DNA of 64,000 bases from Orbus hercynius (GTDB taxonomy: Bacteria > Pseudomonadota > Gammaproteobacteria > Enterobacterales > Orbaceae): assembly GCF_003634275.1 (NCBI RefSeq), contig NZ_RBWY01000005.1, positions 16,095-80,094 of the forward strand. Reading direction: 5' to 3'. Shown here piece by piece: positions 38,902 to 49,479 of the stretch. The translations under genes and the position numbers were made by a program. The notes under the pieces were generated by a model. It was not told the origin of the DNA. It searched no databases and saw only the letters and a program-made list of their open reading frames with translations. Position 1 is the first letter of the stretch. Every line of letters starts with the position of its first letter.

Positions 38902-39765
38902 ATGATAAATAATCTTGTCAATTATCAAACCTCACCCGTTTGGCATGCAAATACACTACCGCCGATCTTTAAAGATAAATACCATAACGAATTGGGCACA
39001 TTTACCCATTTGACAATTCTTGAAGGCAGCCTCAAAGTAGCCGAACTTGATGAATACGGTAATATAATTAACGAGCATCAATACTCTGCTAATCAACAAC
39101 CGCCTTTAATTGTCCCGCAACAATGGTATAAATTTGTCCAAGTTACTGATGATATCGCGTGCCAATTGGTATTTTACTGTACTAAAGAAGACTATTGTGC
39201 AAAAAAATATAGCCTAACAACAACTCACTCAGAAGTTATTGATGCCTGCAAAATCGTCCCCGTTGGCAAAGCATTAGATCTAGGATGTGGCTCTGGGCGA
39301 AATTCACTCTACCTCAATTTACTGGGCTTTGATGTCGATGCTGTAGACAAAGCAGCAATGAGTATTGCAAAAATTAATGAAATTATTGATCAAGAACAAT
39401 TAAAATATATCACGGCGAACGTCTATGATATTAACCAAGCAAATTTAACCGGTCAGTACGATTTAATTATTTCAACCGTCGTGATGATGTTCTTACAAGC
39501 GGAGAAAATTCCAAGTATCATCGCCAATATGCAATCAATTACCAAAGCTAATGGCTACAATTTAATTGTGAGTGCGATGTCTACCGAAGATTACCCATGC
39601 ACAGTGCCATTCTCATTTACTTTTACAGAGAATGAGCTCCGTGATTACTATCAAGACTGGCAAATAATTAAATACAATGAAGATATCGGTGAGCTACATA
39701 AACTGGATGCAAATGGCAACCGCATAAAATTACGTTTTGCCACGTTGCTCGCTCAGAAAAACTAA
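38902..39765 (+). CDS. tehB: Tellurite-resistance SAM-dependent methyltransferase TehB, two-domain type
   Basis: The 287-aa protein joins an N-terminal cupin-like DUF1971 domain (about 8-95, with [13 protein letters not shown] and [10 protein letters not shown]) to a class I methyltransferase (about 110-285) with the SAM motif [26 protein letters not shown] near 130-155. This is the Haemophilus influenzae arrangement (286 aa), longer than E. coli TehB (197). Family members methylate tellurite and related ions; physiological role may be oxidative-stress or haem-linked. No tehA lies beside it. Confidence 0.9.
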   Translation: MINNLVNYQTSPVWHANTLPPIFKDKYHNELGTFTHLTILEGSLKVAELDEYGNIINEHQYSANQQPPLIVPQQWYKFVQVTDDIACQLVFYCTKEDYCAKKYSLTTTHSEVIDACKIVPVGKALDLGCGSGRNSLYLNLLGFDVDAVDKAAMSIAKINEIIDQEQLKYITANVYDINQANLTGQYDLIISTVVMMFLQAEKIPSIIANMQSITKANGYNLIVSAMSTEDYPCTVPFSFTFTENELRDYYQDWQIIKYNEDIGELHKLDANGNRIKLRFATLLAQKN

Positions 39766-39771
39766 TATGAT

Positions 39772-39800
39772 CATGCGATAATCACAACAAATATCGCATG
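39772..39800. terminator. Hairpin after tehB
   Basis: CATGCGATA (39772-39780) pairs perfectly with TATCGCATG (39792-39800) across an 11-base loop, then TTTAA. It lies between the convergent tehB and isc operon ends. Confidence 0.65.
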
Positions 39801-39872
39801 TTTAACCTAGTATGATAAACAAAAATGATTTAAGTCGTTCGCTTCATCAATTGATCGAACGCCTTTAACATC

Positions 39873-40211
39873 TTAATGATCTTCTTTTGCATGGTTTAGC
39901 GTATATCTTGGAATGTCGACCACTAGATCGGCTTTGCTTACTCTAGCTTGACAACTCAAGCGGCTTTGTGGTTCGACGCCCCATGCCTTATCTAGCATGT
40001 CATCTTCTTGTTCATCACTTTCTTCTAAAGAATCAAATCCTTGTCGAACAACACAATGGCATGTCGAACATGCACATGACATTTCACATGCATGATCAAT
40101 TTCAATATCATTACGCAATGCGACTTCCAAAATTGATTCGCCTTCCTTTGCCTCTACGGTTTTTCCCTCTGGGCAAATGTCTTCATTAGGTAAAAATGTA
40201 ATTTTTGGCAT
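39873..40211 (-). CDS. fdx: Isc-type [2Fe-2S] ferredoxin Fdx
   Basis: This adrenodoxin-like ferredoxin supplies electrons for Fe-S cluster assembly on IscU. The 112-aa protein (E. coli 111) has cluster ligands Cys42, Cys48, Cys51 and Cys87 in ACEMSCACSTCHCV and LSCQARV. It is the last gene of the isc operon. The 107-bp gap to tehB cannot hold iscX, so iscX is missing from its usual place. Confidence 0.97.
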   Translation of the reverse strand: MPKITFLPNEDICPEGKTVEAKEGESILEVALRNDIEIDHACEMSCACSTCHCVVRQGFDSLEESDEQEDDMLDKAWGVEPQSRLSCQARVSKADLVVDIPRYTLNHAKEDH

Positions 40212-40229
40212 AATCTTCTCTTTTAATAA

Positions 40230-42089
40230 TTAAATTTCATCAACACGCTGACCGGTTAGAGCTTGTTTTATGGAACGATCCATGCGCTGAGCCGCAAAAT
40301 CTTGTGTCAAACTATCAAGCACATTGATTTGCTGTATAATTGCATTGCTATCACTACCTTGAGTAGCTAATTTAAGTTTCTGCATCTGTGAAACAATTTC
40401 ATGTAACTCTTGACTAGTAAGTAAATCACCATCTTTATCCAACGCAGCTTGTAAGATTTCAAGTACACTTGCTGCTTCAACTTTTTGTTCCGATAGTTTG
40501 CGGAGGTATTTATCATCTTCAGCATGGTTTAAAGAATCTTGAATCATATTCGCAATTTCAATATCGGTTAATCCATAAGATGGCTTAACTTGGATCGCAG
40601 CTTGAATTCCTGTTGATTTTTCCATTGCAGTGACACTGAGTAATCCATCAGCATCAACTTGGAAAGTAACACGAATATGAGCTCCACCTGCAGGCATAGC
40701 CGGTATACCCCGCAAAGTAAAGCGCGCTAGTGAACGGCAATCGCCAACCGTTTCCCGCTCACCTTGCAGAACATGAATCATCATAGCAGTTTGACCATCT
40801 TTAAAGGTCGTAAACTCTTGTGCCCTTGCACATGGAATCGTACTATTTCGGGGAATAATTTTTTCGATTAATTCTCCCATTGTTTCAATACCTAAAGATA
40901 GGGGAATAACATCAAGTAATAACATCTCAGAATCAGGCTTATTGCCCACTAAGATATCGGCCTGAATAGCAGCCCCAATTGCCACCACTTTATCTGGGTC
41001 AATAGACGTTAGCGGTTGACAAGCAAAAAACTCACCCACTTTTTCACGTACATAAGGTACGCGCGTTGAGCCACCAACCATCACGACTTCAACAACGTCT
41101 TGAGTACCCACATTGGCATCTTTCAATGCGCGCCTGCATGCTAATAATGTCCGTTTCACTAATGAAGCAATGAGTTGTTCAAACTGCTGACGAGTAATAA
41201 CGCCCTGCCAATTGATAAATTCAATGTTTACTTCATCGTTATTTGATAATGCAATTTTAGCTGAGGTCGCGATATCAAGTAACTTACGCTGTAGGTACGG
41301 ATCATCTGTAGGATTGACTTCCGCTTGCTCAGCAATCCAGTTAGCGAGCAGATGATCAAAATCATCTCCCCCTAATGCAGAATCACCGCCAGTCGCCAGT
41401 ACTTCAAACACCCCTTTACTCAAGCGTAAAATTGAAATATCAAATGTACCACCACCAAGATCATAAATTGCAATAATACCTTCCTGACCAGAGTCAAGCC
41501 CATAAGCAATAGCGGCAGCCGTGGGTTCATTGAGTAAGCGTAAAACAGATAAACCGGCTAACGTTGCCGCATCTTTTGTTGCTTGGCGCTGAGCATCATC
41601 AAAATAAGCTGGCACAGTAATCACAACGCCATCTAACTCATTGCCGAGCGTCTCTTTTGCTCGATCTGCCAACACGCTTAAAATATCAGCAGAAACCTGG
41701 ACGGGATTCACTTGTTTATTGGGCAAGTCTAAAACTGGTACACCATTTTCAGTCGTTAAAAATGGATATGGAAATTGCGACAAATCAATATCATTCAAAT
41801 GTCGACCCATTAATCTTTTGACTGAACTAACAGTATTTTTCGGATCAATTGCAGCATTACGTTTCGCTTCTTGACCAACAGTTATCAAACGGTCTTTCGC
41901 TTCGTTATAACCATAATGCACAACAGAGGGAAGTAAATCTTCGCCATGTATGTTCGGTAATGTCGCCGCTTTACCACTACGTACAGAGGCAACTAACGAG
42001 TTAGTGGTACCAAGATCGATGCCGACAGCCACTCGATGCTGATGTGGTGCAGGGGCAAGTCCAGGCTCACTAATTTGTAATAATACCAT
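40230..42089 (-). CDS. hscA: Fe-S cluster assembly Hsp70 chaperone HscA
   Basis: HscA is the specialised Hsp70 that, with HscB, drives cluster transfer from IscU. The 619-aa protein (E. coli 616) has the N-terminal ATPase domain with [17 protein letters not shown] near 23-39, [15 protein letters not shown] near 206-220, and [17 protein letters not shown] near 336-352. The substrate-binding domain follows. It lies between hscB and fdx, 18 bp before fdx, in standard order. Confidence 0.98.
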   Translation of the reverse strand: MVLLQISEPGLAPAPHQHRVAVGIDLGTTNSLVASVRSGKAATLPNIHGEDLLPSVVHYGYNEAKDRLITVGQEAKRNAAIDPKNTVSSVKRLMGRHLNDIDLSQFPYPFLTTENGVPVLDLPNKQVNPVQVSADILSVLADRAKETLGNELDGVVITVPAYFDDAQRQATKDAATLAGLSVLRLLNEPTAAAIAYGLDSGQEGIIAIYDLGGGTFDISILRLSKGVFEVLATGGDSALGGDDFDHLLANWIAEQAEVNPTDDPYLQRKLLDIATSAKIALSNNDEVNIEFINWQGVITRQQFEQLIASLVKRTLLACRRALKDANVGTQDVVEVVMVGGSTRVPYVREKVGEFFACQPLTSIDPDKVVAIGAAIQADILVGNKPDSEMLLLDVIPLSLGIETMGELIEKIIPRNSTIPCARAQEFTTFKDGQTAMMIHVLQGERETVGDCRSLARFTLRGIPAMPAGGAHIRVTFQVDADGLLSVTAMEKSTGIQAAIQVKPSYGLTDIEIANMIQDSLNHAEDDKYLRKLSEQKVEAASVLEILQAALDKDGDLLTSQELHEIVSQMQKLKLATQGSDSNAIIQQINVLDSLTQDFAAQRMDRSIKQALTGQRVDEI

Positions 42090-42128
42090 TAAATTTTCTC
42101 TTAGAATGCTTGATTAATAATAATGGTA

Positions 42129-42656
42129 TTATAAATCAAATTGTTTTTCTTGTAGTAATTCTATTTGTTCAATTAAGCGAGCAAAATAATGCAGCTTGTA
42201 TACACCAACTTTTGCCATTAACCAATCATGTTGTTCAATCGCTAATAATAATGTTTGATAAACTTGCTGCTTACGCACCATCACTTCATTATAAAATTGC
42301 TGTAATGCGACTTCATCGCCTGTGTTCTCTATATCATCTAATCTTTCACGCAACTCAAATTGTTCACCAAGAAAATCGGGATCTCGTATTGTATGATGAT
42401 CTGAATCTATATCAATTCCTTCAAGACTCACACGATACTGTGCAGCACTAATCGGATCTTTTAATATACGATAAGCGGCGTTAATCGTTGCCGATTTTTG
42501 CATGACTTTCGCTTTATCACTATCACTTACTGTTGCATAATTATCGGGATGATACTGACGTTGTAACTGCTGATAATGTCGATTAAGTTCGGCTGTATCA
42601 ACAGGCAACGTCATTGATAGTTCAAATAACGAAAAATAATTAGGTTGTTCAACCAT
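42129..42656 (-). CDS. hscB: Fe-S cluster assembly J-domain co-chaperone HscB
   Basis: HscB delivers IscU to HscA and stimulates its ATPase. The ATG at 42656 (MVEQPNYFSLFELS) is preferred over a TTG two codons earlier; AAGG lies 9 bases upstream. The product is 175 aa (E. coli 171). The J domain (about 5-75) has the HPD motif at 36-38 in QRQYHPDNYA. The C-terminal three-helix IscU-binding domain (HTIRDPDFLGEQFELRE) follows. Confidence 0.96.
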   Translation of the reverse strand: MVEQPNYFSLFELSMTLPVDTAELNRHYQQLQRQYHPDNYATVSDSDKAKVMQKSATINAAYRILKDPISAAQYRVSLEGIDIDSDHHTIRDPDFLGEQFELRERLDDIENTGDEVALQQFYNEVMVRKQQVYQTLLLAIEQHDWLMAKVGVYKLHYFARLIEQIELLQEKQFDL

Positions 42657-42695
42657 AATCAAATACCTTACCAGTATGGTTTATCATTGCGACGA

Positions 42696-43019
42696 CTAAA
42701 CATTAAAGCTTTCACCACAACCACATTCGTTTTGCACATTTGGATTATTAAACTTGAATCCTTCGTTTAACCCTTCTTTGACAAAATCAAGCTCTGTACC
42801 ATCAATATAGACAAGGCTTTTTTTATCAACAATAATTTTGACTGATTTGTCTTCAAATATTGTATCATCGGCATTAACATCATCTGCAAATTCAAGAATA
42901 TAGGCCATACCAGAGCAACCCGAGGTTCTGACGCCTAATCTTAGTCCAACCCCTTTACCGCGGTTAACTAAAAATGACTGAACGCGATGAGCTGCACTCT
43001 CAGTTAAAGTAATAGACAT
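42696..43019 (-). CDS. iscA: Fe-S cluster A-type carrier IscA
   Basis: IscA carries iron or Fe-S clusters to apo-targets. The 107-aa protein is the same length as E. coli IscA. The three conserved cysteines are Cys35 ([10 protein letters not shown]) and Cys99 and Cys101 ([11 protein letters not shown]). It is the fourth gene of the operon, 36 bp after iscU. Confidence 0.98.
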   Translation of the reverse strand: MSITLTESAAHRVQSFLVNRGKGVGLRLGVRTSGCSGMAYILEFADDVNADDTIFEDKSVKIIVDKKSLVYIDGTELDFVKEGLNEGFKFNNPNVQNECGCGESFNV

Positions 43020-43055
43020 CGTTAATCCTTATATTGATCGTTTCATACGTGATGC

Positions 43056-43439
43056 TTATTTTTGCTTTTTACTTTTATAATCTTCGATCGCAGCTTTAAT
43101 CGCATCCTCAGCTAAAATTGAGCAGTGAATTTTAACTGGTGGTAGCGCTAACTCTTCCACAATATCAGTATTCTTAATAGCACCAGCCTCATCAAGAGAC
43201 TTACCTTTAATCCACTCTGTCACCAGCGAACTTGATGCAATTGCACTACCACATCCATAGGTTTTAAACTTAGCATCTTCAATAATACCATTATCGTTAA
43301 CTTTAATTTGTAAACGCATAACATCACCGCAAGCAGGGGCACCAACCATACCACTGCCGACATTAGGATCATTTTTATCAAATGCCCCAACATTACGAGG
43401 ATTTTCGTAATGATCAACTACTTTATTACTATAAGCCAT
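43056..43439 (-). CDS. iscU: Fe-S cluster scaffold IscU
   Basis: IscU is the scaffold on which [2Fe-2S] clusters are built from IscS sulfur and iron. The 127-aa protein (E. coli 128) has cysteine ligands Cys37, Cys63 and Cys106, and the HscA recognition motif LPPVK at 99-103. It lies 24 bp after iscS. Confidence 0.98.
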   Translation of the reverse strand: MAYSNKVVDHYENPRNVGAFDKNDPNVGSGMVGAPACGDVMRLQIKVNDNGIIEDAKFKTYGCGSAIASSSLVTEWIKGKSLDEAGAIKNTDIVEELALPPVKIHCSILAEDAIKAAIEDYKSKKQK

Positions 43440-43463
43440 AATATTGCTCCTCGCGATTTATGA

Positions 43464-44678
43464 TTAATGTGCTGACCACTGGATTTGTGATATATCAACA
43501 CCGTCTTTATACATTTCCCAAAGCGGGGAAAGTTCACGTAAACGACCAATCGAGTCATGCACCAATTTAATCACATAATCAATTTCGTCTTGTGTTGTAA
43601 ATCGTCCAATAGAAAAACGAATAGAACTATGAGCTAATTCATCATTCAATCCTAACGCTCTTAAAACATAAGAAGGTTCAAGACTTGCTGATGTACAGGC
43701 AGAACCCGATGATACGGCTAAATCTTTTAATGCCATCATCAGCGATTCACCTTCGACATAAGCAAAACTGACATTTAAAATATTTTGCACGCCATGTTCG
43801 AATGAGCCATTCAAATACACTTCTTCTATATCTTTTAAGCCATTCCATAAACGCTCTTTTAGTGCTTGTAAGCGTGCCATCTCAGTAACTTGTTCTTCTT
43901 TAGCAATACGATAAGCTTCACCCATACCGACAATTTGATGTACCGGTAACGTGCCTGAACGCATACCTCGCTCATGCCCCCCACCGTGCATTTGTGCTTC
44001 AATTCGAATTCTTGGTTTACGTCTCACATATAAACCACCAATGCCTTTCGGTCCATAAATTTTATGACCAGAAAAAGACATTAAATCCACTTTCAATTTA
44101 GCTAAATCGATGTCTAACTTACCAACGCTCTGCGTCGCATCGACATGGAATACGATGCCCCGACTACGGCACATGTCACCAATTTTTTCTATATCTTGAA
44201 TAACGCCGGTTTCATTATTAACGTGCATAATTGAAACAACGATTGTATCATCACGCATCGCTTGTTCCAATTTTGTTAAATCAATAATTCCATCTGATTC
44301 AGGTGTTAAATACGTTACCTCAAAACCTTCTCGTTCTAATTGACGACAGGTATCTAAAACAGCCTTATGCTCGGTTTTACTTGTGATAATGTGCTTACCT
44401 TTTGATTGGTAAAAATGCGCGGCACCTTTGATTGCCAGGTTATCAGCTTCTGTCGCACCTGATGTAAACACAATCTCCCTGGCATCTGCACCAATTAATT
44501 CAGCAATCTGATTACGCGCAATATCAACAGCTTCTTCAGCTTGCCAACCAAAACGGTGTGATCTTGATGCTGGATTACCAAAAATGCCATCCGGCGTTAA
44601 AAATTGCATCATTTTTTCTGCAACTCGGGGATCAACTGCAGTTGTTGCAGCATAATCCATATAAATTGGAAGTTTCAT
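43464..44678 (-). CDS. iscS: Cysteine desulfurase IscS
   Basis: IscS removes sulfur from cysteine and passes it as persulfide to IscU, TusA, ThiI and others. The 404-aa protein is the same length as in E. coli. The PLP lysine Lys206 ([10 protein letters not shown]), His104 and the mobile catalytic Cys328 ([21 protein letters not shown]) are all present at E. coli numbering. It lies 34 bp after iscR. The window also holds a second desulfurase gene, csdA. Confidence 0.98.
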   Translation of the reverse strand: MKLPIYMDYAATTAVDPRVAEKMMQFLTPDGIFGNPASRSHRFGWQAEEAVDIARNQIAELIGADAREIVFTSGATEADNLAIKGAAHFYQSKGKHIITSKTEHKAVLDTCRQLEREGFEVTYLTPESDGIIDLTKLEQAMRDDTIVVSIMHVNNETGVIQDIEKIGDMCRSRGIVFHVDATQSVGKLDIDLAKLKVDLMSFSGHKIYGPKGIGGLYVRRKPRIRIEAQMHGGGHERGMRSGTLPVHQIVGMGEAYRIAKEEQVTEMARLQALKERLWNGLKDIEEVYLNGSFEHGVQNILNVSFAYVEGESLMMALKDLAVSSGSACTSASLEPSYVLRALGLNDELAHSSIRFSIGRFTTQDEIDYVIKLVHDSIGRLRELSPLWEMYKDGVDISQIQWSAH

Positions 44679-44712
44679 TTATTGCTCCAATGATAAATAC
44701 GATATTCTATTT

Positions 44713-45171
44713 TTAGTTAAGATGGTTAACACGAATAAGATTATTTTGCCTACTGGCGACCGCTTGTACATCTTTATTTTTAACTAGTTCATTTAGGGTA
44801 ATATTAGCTAAAAAGCTATCAATGCGCTCACTAAGCTCATTCCATAATGTATGAGTTAAGCATTTTACACCACCTTGACATCCCTCTTCACCGTGGCATT
44901 TCGTTGCTTCGACGCTTTCATCAACTGCTTTCACAATGGCACTAATCGCAATTTCATTCATTCCCCGACCTAGCACGTAACCGCCACCAGGACCTCTAAC
45001 ACTCGATACTAAGCCATTTTTTCGTAAACGGGCAAATAACTGTTCTAGATAAGAGAGCGAGATTTCTTGTCGCTGCGAAATCTCGGCAAGTGATACGGGG
45101 CCATGATTTGAATGCAATGCAACATCAAGCATCGCTGTCACAGCATAGCGGCCTTTTGATGTTAATTTCAT
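44713..45171 (-). CDS. iscR: Fe-S-sensing transcriptional regulator IscR
   Basis: IscR is an Rrf2-family [2Fe-2S] repressor of the isc operon that also regulates other genes in the apo form. The 152-aa protein (E. coli 162, shorter basic tail) has a winged-helix domain (1-75) and cluster ligands Cys92, Cys98, Cys104 and His107 in [23 protein letters not shown] precedes the ATG. It is the first gene of the operon and its promoter carries two IscR sites. Confidence 0.97.
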   Translation of the reverse strand: MKLTSKGRYAVTAMLDVALHSNHGPVSLAEISQRQEISLSYLEQLFARLRKNGLVSSVRGPGGGYVLGRGMNEIAISAIVKAVDESVEATKCHGEEGCQGGVKCLTHTLWNELSERIDSFLANITLNELVKNKDVQAVASRQNNLIRVNHLN

Positions 45172-45202
45172 AAATATATCCCTTCTATTGATAACAAGGG
45201 TT

Positions 45203-45259
45203 ATTGTATATATCCTTTTTTTTTAGTCAAGTATTTAGTTGAGTGTTTTAGTAGGATAT
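45203..45259 (-). promoter_or_regulatory. isc operon promoter with two adjacent type 1 IscR sites
   Basis: On the minus strand TTGACT (45225-45230) and TACAAT (45203-45208) form a sigma70 promoter with a 16-bp spacer. A 25-bp IscR type 1 site at 45210-45234 has one perfect half (ATACTTGACT) over the -35 and one degenerate A-rich half. A second at 45235-45259 matches about 21 of 25 positions (half sites ATATCCTACT and ACTCAACTAA). They abut exactly, as in E. coli. Confidence 0.85.
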
Positions 45260-45354
45260 AGAAATAGGCAAAAACTATACTATTAATTTAGCGTTACAGG
45301 CTAACAATTAACGATTTAAACCACCAACAACTATTTTTATCTAAATGACAGATC

Positions 45355-46476
45355 TTAGGCTCGATTATCATTAGCGAGCTTAAGCAAAGCTTGACTCTCT
45401 TTGATAAAGCGCGGAGCATAATCGCCAAACCACTCAGTGACCTGATTAAAATTGTCAATAAATCCGGCTTTATCACCTTTTTCAATTAATCGAACCATCT
45501 GCCCAAAGCAGTGATAATAGCGTTTAATCAGCTCAATATTATCCGCTGATGACATAATAATATCAGCATAAAGCTGTGCATCTTGTGCAAAAAGCCGCCC
45601 TACCATCATTAATTCTAAACGATAAATCGGCGATGATAGTGCAATAAGTTGTTCTAAATTAGCATTTTCTTTTAGTAAATTGACCCCATAAGAAAATGAC
45701 GTAAAGTGACGAAGTGCCTGAATAAAAGACATACATTTATCATGTTCACTCGCTGCTATTGGGTATAAATTAGCGCCCCATATTCGCATCTGTTCAATTA
45801 ACCATTGGTATTTTTCACTTTCTCGACCATCACAATACACGATAATTTGTTTTGCCAGATTAGGCACATCAGGGCCAAACATAGGATGCAGTCCAACGAC
45901 AGGACCACTATGCTGTTGTAACATAGCTTGTAGCGGTTGCTGCTTAATCGAGGTAAAATCGGTTAAAATACAGTCTTTGGGTAAAGGTGGTAATCCTGAA
46001 ATAATTTCTGCGGTTTTATTAATTGGCACTGTCACAATCACAACCGCAGCATCAGCAACCATTTCTGCCGCTTGGTGCATCGTTTTGGAACCTAATGTTT
46101 TAACCTGATAACCCGATAATGAAAATAAACGGGTAAATAAGCGCCCCATTTGCCCATTACCGCCAATAATCACAATGGAGCCCTGACCGTTATAGACCTT
46201 TTTAAAACCCTTATCATTTTCGCTATTATAAGACTCACGCATCAAACGGCGTAAAATATCCTCAATCAAATTCGGCGCAACGCCAACAAGTTCAGCTTCA
46301 TTACGTCTTTTTGTTAGCATCTCCGCTTCACGTTTAGGATCATAAATAGGAATGCCGTGCTGACTTTTTACTTCACCCACTTCAGTCACTAATGCCAACC
46401 GTTTAGTAATTAATGACAAGATAGCACGATCAACTTCATCAATTTTATCTCGTAACTCGATTAATTCAGCAATCAT
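45355..46476 (-). CDS. tyrA: Bifunctional chorismate mutase/prephenate dehydrogenase TyrA
   Basis: TyrA converts chorismate to prephenate and then to 4-hydroxyphenylpyruvate for tyrosine synthesis. The 373-aa protein equals E. coli TyrA in length. The AroQ-type mutase domain (1-90, [24 protein letters not shown]) is followed by a NAD-binding fold ([20 protein letters not shown] near 103-122) and the catalytic-histidine loop [16 protein letters not shown] near 195-210. It is not next to aroF. No TyrR box is obvious in the 88 bp upstream. Confidence 0.96.
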   Translation of the reverse strand: MIAELIELRDKIDEVDRAILSLITKRLALVTEVGEVKSQHGIPIYDPKREAEMLTKRRNEAELVGVAPNLIEDILRRLMRESYNSENDKGFKKVYNGQGSIVIIGGNGQMGRLFTRLFSLSGYQVKTLGSKTMHQAAEMVADAAVVIVTVPINKTAEIISGLPPLPKDCILTDFTSIKQQPLQAMLQQHSGPVVGLHPMFGPDVPNLAKQIIVYCDGRESEKYQWLIEQMRIWGANLYPIAASEHDKCMSFIQALRHFTSFSYGVNLLKENANLEQLIALSSPIYRLELMMVGRLFAQDAQLYADIIMSSADNIELIKRYYHCFGQMVRLIEKGDKAGFIDNFNQVTEWFGDYAPRFIKESQALLKLANDNRA

Positions 46477-46564
46477 AAAACCTCAATACTCCTTATCAAA
46501 ATACTTACTATCACGATTTATACAAAGCTAGTGTTATTATCAATTGCATTTTTCTCAATCACAA

Positions 46565-47194
46565 CTACAACAGCCCAGGAAATAAATCGCGAATACCGCC
46601 AACCATAATTTCAACACCTAGTGCCATCAGTAATAATCCCATTATACGTGTCACCACGTTAAGACCACTTTTGCCAAGTGTTCGAATAATAAAAGGTGCG
46701 GAGCGAAATAATAACCAACAACAACCACAAAAAATCACAATACAGATGATGAATCCAACGAGATAACCAAAGGAATAATAATTAGTCCCCCAAACAATCA
46801 TTGAGGTAATCGCACCAGGTCCACCCATTAATGGCAGTGCTAACGGTACAATCGCGACACTGGTTTTGGTCATCGATTCGCTTAAATCCTCTTTGGTGTG
46901 CTTATTTTCGCCGAGTTTACCGTTAATCATCGATAATCCAATCATCGCGACTAAAAGTCCGCCGGCAATTCTAAAAGAATTTAACGAAATACCAAACAAG
47001 TCGAGAATAAAGCTACCGGCTAATAAGGAGATAATTAAAATGACCGCAACCGCAATATTGGCTAAACGATTTGTTTGGTTACGCGCCTCACTATCAAGGT
47101 TATCAGTTAAACTAATAAAGACAGGCAAGAGCCCAACCGGATTGACAATCGCAAATAATCCCACCAGAAACTTCACATAAATTTGCAGTTCCAT
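46565..47194 (-). CDS. ychE: MarC/YchE-family membrane protein
   Basis: This is a six-helix inner-membrane protein of the MarC (UPF0056) family, function unknown. From the ATG at 47194, with GGGG six bases upstream, it is 209 aa (E. coli YchE 215); a GTG two codons earlier is possible. Strong matches with YchE rather than YhgN are KFLVGLFAIVNPVGLLPVFISL and ALPLMGGPGAITSMIVWGT, and the end MGLLLMALGVEIMVGGIRDLFPGLL. It stands alone and divergent from xthA. Confidence 0.92.
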   Translation of the reverse strand: MELQIYVKFLVGLFAIVNPVGLLPVFISLTDNLDSEARNQTNRLANIAVAVILIISLLAGSFILDLFGISLNSFRIAGGLLVAMIGLSMINGKLGENKHTKEDLSESMTKTSVAIVPLALPLMGGPGAITSMIVWGTNYYSFGYLVGFIICIVIFCGCCWLLFRSAPFIIRTLGKSGLNVVTRIMGLLLMALGVEIMVGGIRDLFPGLL

Positions 47195-47295
47195 ATGCAC
47201 CCCAAAAACTCAACTTACTTTTGAATATACTTAACAGTATAACGGATTTTTGATAGGATGATGAACAACTTTAAATTATCTTAAAATTCGACATT

Positions 47296-48099
47296 ATGAA
47301 AGTTATCTCATTTAATATTAATAGCCTAAGAGCCAGAATTCACCAACTTGAAGCTATTGTAAGCAAATATCAGCCAGATGTAATTGGTTTACAAGAAACA
47401 AAAGTCCACAATGATCAATTTCCTTGCGAAGAGCTCGCTCATTTAGGCTATCACTTAAATTACCATGGGCAAAAAGGCCATTATGGTGTTGCACTTTTAA
47501 CCAAACAAAAACCGCTATCGGTCGAATACGGCTTTCCAACCGATGATGATGAAGCACAGCGCCGCTTAATTGTCACAAAACTGCCGAGTGAGAAAGGTGA
47601 AGTCACTGTGATTAATGGTTATTTTCCGCAAGGCGATAGCCGTGAACATCCAACCAAGTTCCCTGCTAAACAAAAGTTCTACCATGACTTGAATCATTAT
47701 ATTCAAGAAAAACAGCTTAATGAGCAGCTCACCATTATTATGGGCGATATGAATATCAGTCCAACCGATTTGGATATTGGTTTGCCAAGTGAAAGTATTA
47801 AACGTTGGCTCAGAACGGGTAAATGTTCATTTTTGCCTGAAGAACGCGACTGGTTAAACCAATTAATGTCGCTTGGGTTTATCGATACCTATCGTCAAGA
47901 CAATCCAGAGCAATCGATGTACTCATGGTTTGACTATCGCTCACGTGGCTTTGATACCAACACTGGCTTAAGAATTGACATAATTTTAGCCAGTCAATCA
48001 CTTGCACCTTACTGTGAGTCAACCGGTATCGACTTAGACATTCGCGCGATGGATAAACCGTCAGACCATGCGCCAATTTGGGCTAATTTTAAATTTTAA
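47296..48099 (+). CDS. xthA: Exonuclease III (AP endonuclease)
   Basis: Exonuclease III is the main AP endonuclease and 3'-phosphatase/3'-5' exonuclease of base-excision repair. The 267-aa protein (E. coli 268) has catalytic Glu34 in [10 protein letters not shown], the [13 protein letters not shown] aspartate-asparagine motif near 150-162, and the C-terminal Asp257-His258 pair in [11 protein letters not shown]. xseA follows 33 bp downstream, so the two nucleases probably form an operon. Confidence 0.97.
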   Translation: MKVISFNINSLRARIHQLEAIVSKYQPDVIGLQETKVHNDQFPCEELAHLGYHLNYHGQKGHYGVALLTKQKPLSVEYGFPTDDDEAQRRLIVTKLPSEKGEVTVINGYFPQGDSREHPTKFPAKQKFYHDLNHYIQEKQLNEQLTIIMGDMNISPTDLDIGLPSESIKRWLRTGKCSFLPEERDWLNQLMSLGFIDTYRQDNPEQSMYSWFDYRSRGFDTNTGLRIDIILASQSLAPYCESTGIDLDIRAMDKPSDHAPIWANFKF

Positions 48100-48132
48100 C
48101 TTACCCTATGCTAGGCCATTTGAGGATATACC

Positions 48133-49476
48133 ATGTTAACAAATCGCTCTATTTTATCCGTTAAAGACTTGAATCAAATGGTTAAGGATTTGCTGACCGA
48201 TGCAATTGGGCAAATCAGGTTAGTCGGTGAAATTTCGAATTTTTCCAAACCGGCTTCTGGGCACTGGTATTTTACGCTTAAAGATAATAGTGCCCAAGTT
48301 CGCTGCGCCATGTTTCGCAATAGTAATTTCAAAACGGGATTTATTCCCAAAGATGGCCAACAAGTTCTGGTCAGCGCTGCAGTCACGCTATATGAGGCAA
48401 GGGGTGAATATCAGTTGGTAATTGATAAATTACAACTTGCTGGCACAGGGCTGCTACAACAAAAATTTGAACAGTTAAAAAAGAAGCTGCAAGAAGAAGG
48501 ATTATTTGATAGCGCTTATAAGCAAGCTATTCCTAAAGACATCAATACCATAGGGATTGTCACCTCCTCAACCGGTGCCGCACTGCACGACATCTGCCAA
48601 ATTTTAAAACGCCGCGATCCAAGCCTACGCATCATTATCTATCCAACATTAGTACAAGGAGAAGAAGCCGCAGCTAAAATTACCAAGATGATTGAACTGG
48701 CTAATATCCGTAGCGAATGCGATGTGTTAATTGTTGGTCGAGGTGGTGGTTCACTTGAAGATCTGTGGCCTTTTAATGAAGAGTGCGTCGCAAGAGCAAT
48801 TTTTAATAGTAAACTACCCATTATTAGCGCTGTCGGCCATGAAATCGATTTTACTATCGCTGATTTTGTTGCCGATTTGCGTGCAGCAACACCATCTGCT
48901 GCGGCTGAATTAATCAGTCGAGATACGCAAGATCAATTAAAAGATCTTAGAGGACTTGAACAACAAATCGCGATGGCAATGGATAATTTCCTATTAAAGA
49001 AGAATGATCAATTACAAAAGCTTCGCCATCATTTACAAACGCAGCATCCACAAGTTAAACTGGCCAAACAACAAACTTATCTGCTTGCGCAAAGTCGATC
49101 ATTAAATGCTGCAATGGAACAAATAATGTTAAATCAGCGTAATCAATTGAGCCAACTCAATAACCGATTATCTCGGCAATCCCCTGAGAATAAAATTCAA
49201 TTTTATCGCCAAATCGCCAGTCAAAAGCAGCAGGAACTCAACACACTCGCCAAACAATATCTGACTCATGCGAAGCATCAAATAGCGATACAAGCTTCAC
49301 AGCTCAACGCAGTCAGCCCACTTGGTACGTTAGAACGAGGCTACTCTGTAACAACTGATAGCCAAAATAATATCGTTCGCTCAATCAAGCAACTCAAACC
49401 AGGTGATACTATCGCAACAAAGGTTTCAACTGGAACCATTACGAGTACAATAATCACAACAACAAAAAATCATTAG
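48133..49476 (+). CDS. xseA: Exodeoxyribonuclease VII large subunit
   Basis: XseA is the catalytic subunit of the single-strand exonuclease Exo VII. The 447-aa protein (E. coli 456) has an N-terminal OB fold (about 20-100: [21 protein letters not shown]), a catalytic domain (about 130-315, with [16 protein letters not shown] and [27 protein letters not shown]), a long coiled-coil arm, and a C-terminal LERGYSVT segment. GAGGATA precedes the start. xseB is not nearby. It follows xthA. Confidence 0.97.
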   Translation: MLTNRSILSVKDLNQMVKDLLTDAIGQIRLVGEISNFSKPASGHWYFTLKDNSAQVRCAMFRNSNFKTGFIPKDGQQVLVSAAVTLYEARGEYQLVIDKLQLAGTGLLQQKFEQLKKKLQEEGLFDSAYKQAIPKDINTIGIVTSSTGAALHDICQILKRRDPSLRIIIYPTLVQGEEAAAKITKMIELANIRSECDVLIVGRGGGSLEDLWPFNEECVARAIFNSKLPIISAVGHEIDFTIADFVADLRAATPSAAAELISRDTQDQLKDLRGLEQQIAMAMDNFLLKKNDQLQKLRHHLQTQHPQVKLAKQQTYLLAQSRSLNAAMEQIMLNQRNQLSQLNNRLSRQSPENKIQFYRQIASQKQQELNTLAKQYLTHAKHQIAIQASQLNAVSPLGTLERGYSVTTDSQNNIVRSIKQLKPGDTIATKVSTGTITSTIITTTKNH

Positions 49477-49479
49477 AAA

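Noticed and set aside
39766..39872. Possible iscX between fdx and tehB
   Set aside because: Only 107 bp are available, with no matching frame; an iscX gene needs about 200 bp.
46477..46564. TyrR box upstream of tyrA
   Set aside because: No TGTAAA-N6-TTTACA match; region is short and AT-rich.
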